Of a stretch of DNA of 64,000 bases, positions 61,721 to 64,000 are shown piece by piece. Under the pieces are notes generated by a model. It was given only the letters and a program-made list of their open reading frames with translations. It searched no databases and was not told the origin of the DNA. Numbering within the stretch: the first letter of the stretch is position 1; each line of letters begins with the position of its first letter. This DNA comes from Semisulcospira habei (lineage: Eukaryota > Mollusca > Gastropoda > Semisulcospiridae). The stretch is from assembly GCA_036245525.1 (NCBI GenBank), contig BTPG01000005.1, forward strand, positions 181,646,245-181,710,244, in the 5' to 3' direction. Both the position numbers and the translations under genes were made by a program.

Positions 61721-63227
61721 ACTGCTGCACTCGAGAAGCCTCCAGCGGCAAGGGCTTGCGGCCCAACGTCCAAGCGTGAAGGAGTAGGCGCTCCGGGCAT
61801 GGGAGGAACAGCGAAGTCGCGATTGCTTGAGCATCGTGCGGGAAGCAGCAGTGGGGGGTCCGTGGCGCGGCTGAGGTTGGCGGTCCATGACCGGTTCCAA
61901 GGGAACGGGGCACCCAGTAGGATGACCGCATAGCATCCCCGAAGCTTGAGGGGGACTTGGGGATGAGGACCGTCGGGGGTACGGGTACGCGCTGAGTCCA
62001 TCCCACGGGATGGACAGCGCGACGTCTGGCCAGGCCAGAGGTCTGGGAACGGGGAGACAAGCTGGTGCCTCCGCCTCGTGGAGGACAGGTCGACCATCGG
62101 CGTCTCCCGTTGCGCGCAGATCATCTGAAAGATGTCCTGGCGGAAGGTCCCTTCCGTGAGTAGCGACTGGTCACGTCGGGAGCATGAGTCGGCCAAGACA
62201 TTCAGACGGCCAGGGCTGTCGAGCAAGGATGGACAGGAAGCAGTCCTCGCACGGCGCATCAGACGGCAGAGGAGCAAGCACCAGTCGGGTGAGCACATCC
62301 CACCCTGTTGCTGGAAGAACGCCAGCAGTGTCGCGTTGTCGGAGACTGGGTTGTTCCTCCTGCGATGAGGGCTAGCCAGACTGCTTGCAGCTCCAACCAG
62401 AAGATGTGCCAGTCCACGAAGTCCGGAGGTCAGGGCCGGAGATCGTCAGGAACCTCGGTAGCAGGTGGGATCCCCAACAGCAAGACTTACACCCAGGGAG
62501 AGATGAGGGGGAGGTCTCCAACCGCACATGGTGGACCCAGGTGGTCACCCATCCAAGTACTTAACCGAACCCGACGTAGCTAAACTTCGGTGAACAGACG
62601 AGAACCGGAGTATCCAACGTGGAATGGCCAATTGGCAGCGGTCAGGGGGACTCCCAAAGCAAGCCACGAAGTACCCGTCCAACGCAGGAGGTGGGGGCGA
62701 AACCAACGGGGACCCAGGAACCACGGCGGACAGATCGCCTGAGGAGAGACGCTAGAGAATCCGGAGGAGCAGCTGTAGAGGCCGGGCGCAGAGACGACCA
62801 AGGGGGAGTAGATCTGTCGCGGCATGAACAACCAAGGAGCTGAAGCCAGCCTCTGGCGGAGGCTGCATCCTGCTAGGCTACCTGGGCGGCTAGGGCAGCC
62901 AACTCCAGGATCCGCGGCTCCGGCTAACGTACTCTGTAGGGGAGGAAGGCGAACTCCGTCTGAAAGGACAAGCGACGCGAGGAAGCGAGGTCCGACTTGT
63001 CTGCGTTGACCAGGAACCCCTGGAAGCCTGGTGCATAGGAACATGATGAACGCGTCGGACAAGTCCATGCTGGCCTTGAAGTCTCCAGGCGGGACAGCGG
63101 TTCTCCGGGCCCTCGGAGGACTCCATCCGAAGGAACGGAGCTGAGACCGACTGGTACATCGCTGAGAAGGACGATGAGGCGCCAAACCTGTCCGGCTGCG
63201 GAACAACAACCGACACAGTTTATACAT
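61696..63227 (-). pseudogene. DIRS-E RNase H, methylase-like and RT remnants
   Basis: RPDIFQMICAQRETPMVDLS (RNase H end), 'VPPTVLIPKSPSSFGDAM' (methylase-like), and FKASMDLSDAFIMFLCT (RT motif with the conserved Asp). Frames alternate every few hundred bases. Confidence 0.55.
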
Positions 63228-64000
63228 TTAAGAAAGATTATTTATTACTCAACGGGTGAAGTACATAGCACACGTGTCAAGAGTCACACTGTCATAGCTA
63301 CTCTACAACCCCAGGATGAAAACGGCAAACTAGGAGTACCAAGGACACAAGGGGAGAGGGCGGCTGAGAAGGCCGGGGCGACAAGCGAGCTCCTAGGTGG
63401 CTTCCCGGAAGGGAGGCGACCTCTCTGCGCAGGGTGGAGGCCTAGAGGGGTTCACACGGAAACTCGGTCCAGAATGGGCAGAGCAGACGGGAGGCATCCG
63501 ACTGCAGACGAGAAGGCAGGACCACGACGGAAAACGCGTGCGAAGGCGGCGGGCAGGCGTAGACCAAGACTTAGGAGCACAACGGGCGGCTAGCCGGAGG
63601 AGGGCGGAGAAGAATCCCACCGAAGCCAGAAGCCGGGTGGTTGGGGAAGAGACTGGATCCCAGGATCCTACGTACAGAGTCCACGCAGGCGGAGACCCTC
63701 CTTGGTGGGGAGGGGGGCAGGGCCGAGGTCAGGGACGAGGCGACAGAGGCAGGCGCGCGGGGGAAGACCGTCCAGTGGAGGGGGGGGCGACTGCGATGCC
63801 GGGAGCGGGGAAGACGATCCATGGCCGGCGATCCAAGGCAGGCGATCCAAGCAGTGAACCCAAGCGGGGCGCCAACAAGGGGAAGACGAGCGTGTCGAGG
63901 TGAGGGCGCCAAAGCTGGGGAGGGAGAGCGCGACGAACCGCAACGCCAAGACGACCCTAGAGAGCGGGCTGGTCCTACCGACGGCGCTCAGCGGGCGGAG

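Larger units (their letters stand above)
59937..64000 (-). mobile_element. DIRS-E: DIRS element, right part outside the window
   Basis: The left terminal repeat starts at about 59,990 (accgatgacatgactttagg) with its tip from AAA at 59,937. The ICR is at about 60,205-60,300 (tcggtaagtatttttcgaaa, then 'tttcctcaaaaacattacc'). Remnants inward: YR pieces between about 60,213 and 61,475 with duplicated fragments, RNase H/RT 61,448-63,227 and Gag-like 63,393-63,949. Many indels. The window ends before the right terminal repeat. Confidence 0.8.

Overview
The window reads as an animal (metazoan) chromosome, most likely from a mollusc or another lophotrochozoan. Evidence: spliced genes with GT-AG introns, three recognisable animal genes, CR1/Rex1-like LINE tails, a retroposon tail ending in 'ggcgttaaac', and transposons encoding a RAG1-N-like zinc protein of a type I recall being described from Aplysia. 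No prokaryotic gene organisation is present. The species assignment is inference. The host sequence is AT-rich, and the large retrotransposons stand out as GC-rich blocks.

Host genes. (1) MUTYH, the adenine DNA glycosylase, lies on the minus strand from 37,016 down to 3,041. Seven coding exons are visible; the C-terminal exons lie beyond the left edge and the extreme N-terminus is not found. (2) TMEM14C, a mitochondrial heme-pathway membrane protein, lies on the plus strand at 41,299-54,354 and is complete in four exons (103 aa). (3) A PAK1IP1/MAK11-like nucleolar WD40 protein lies on the minus strand, with its last two coding exons at 59,372-56,427. TMEM14C and PAK1IP1 are also neighbours in the human genome, which supports both calls.

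Transposons dominate the rest. Five DIRS-type tyrosine-recombinase retrotransposons lie on the minus strand: DIRS-A 4,753-11,160; DIRS-B 13,455-about 19,717; DIRS-C about 19,713-27,728; DIRS-D 27,925-34,143; DIRS-E 59,937 to the right edge. They show the DIRS1 plan: inverted terminal repeats, an internal complementary region (ICR) joining copies of both ends, Gag, RT-RNase H with a methylase-like tail, and tyrosine recombinase (YR). DIRS-A to D fill two introns of MUTYH in the sense orientation. DIRS-B and DIRS-C are fused through truncated terminal repeats, and DIRS-C carries a later DNA-transposon insertion. All five copies are frameshifted; DIRS-B is the best preserved.

The third intron of TMEM14C holds the most interesting object, a 6.7-kb DNA transposon at 45,321-52,043. 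It has perfect 20-bp terminal inverted repeats, a possible 4-bp ATAT target duplication and many copies of a two-part subterminal motif. It encodes a four-exon transposase-like protein that was originally fused in frame to a vertnin-like OTU cysteine-protease domain. A 52-bp retroposon tail inserted into the fusion point has placed a stop codon between the two halves. I cannot assign it to a superfamily with confidence.

Smaller elements: three members of a CAC-ended family with 4-bp target duplications (two encode the RAG1-N-like zinc protein); many TTAA-ended hairpin MITEs; LINE 3' ends; a candidate solo LTR with a 48-bp minisatellite; a MITE with a 6-bp duplication; and Gag-region tandem arrays in the DIRS copies. 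Stretches not listed are intron or intergenic sequence in which I recognise nothing.
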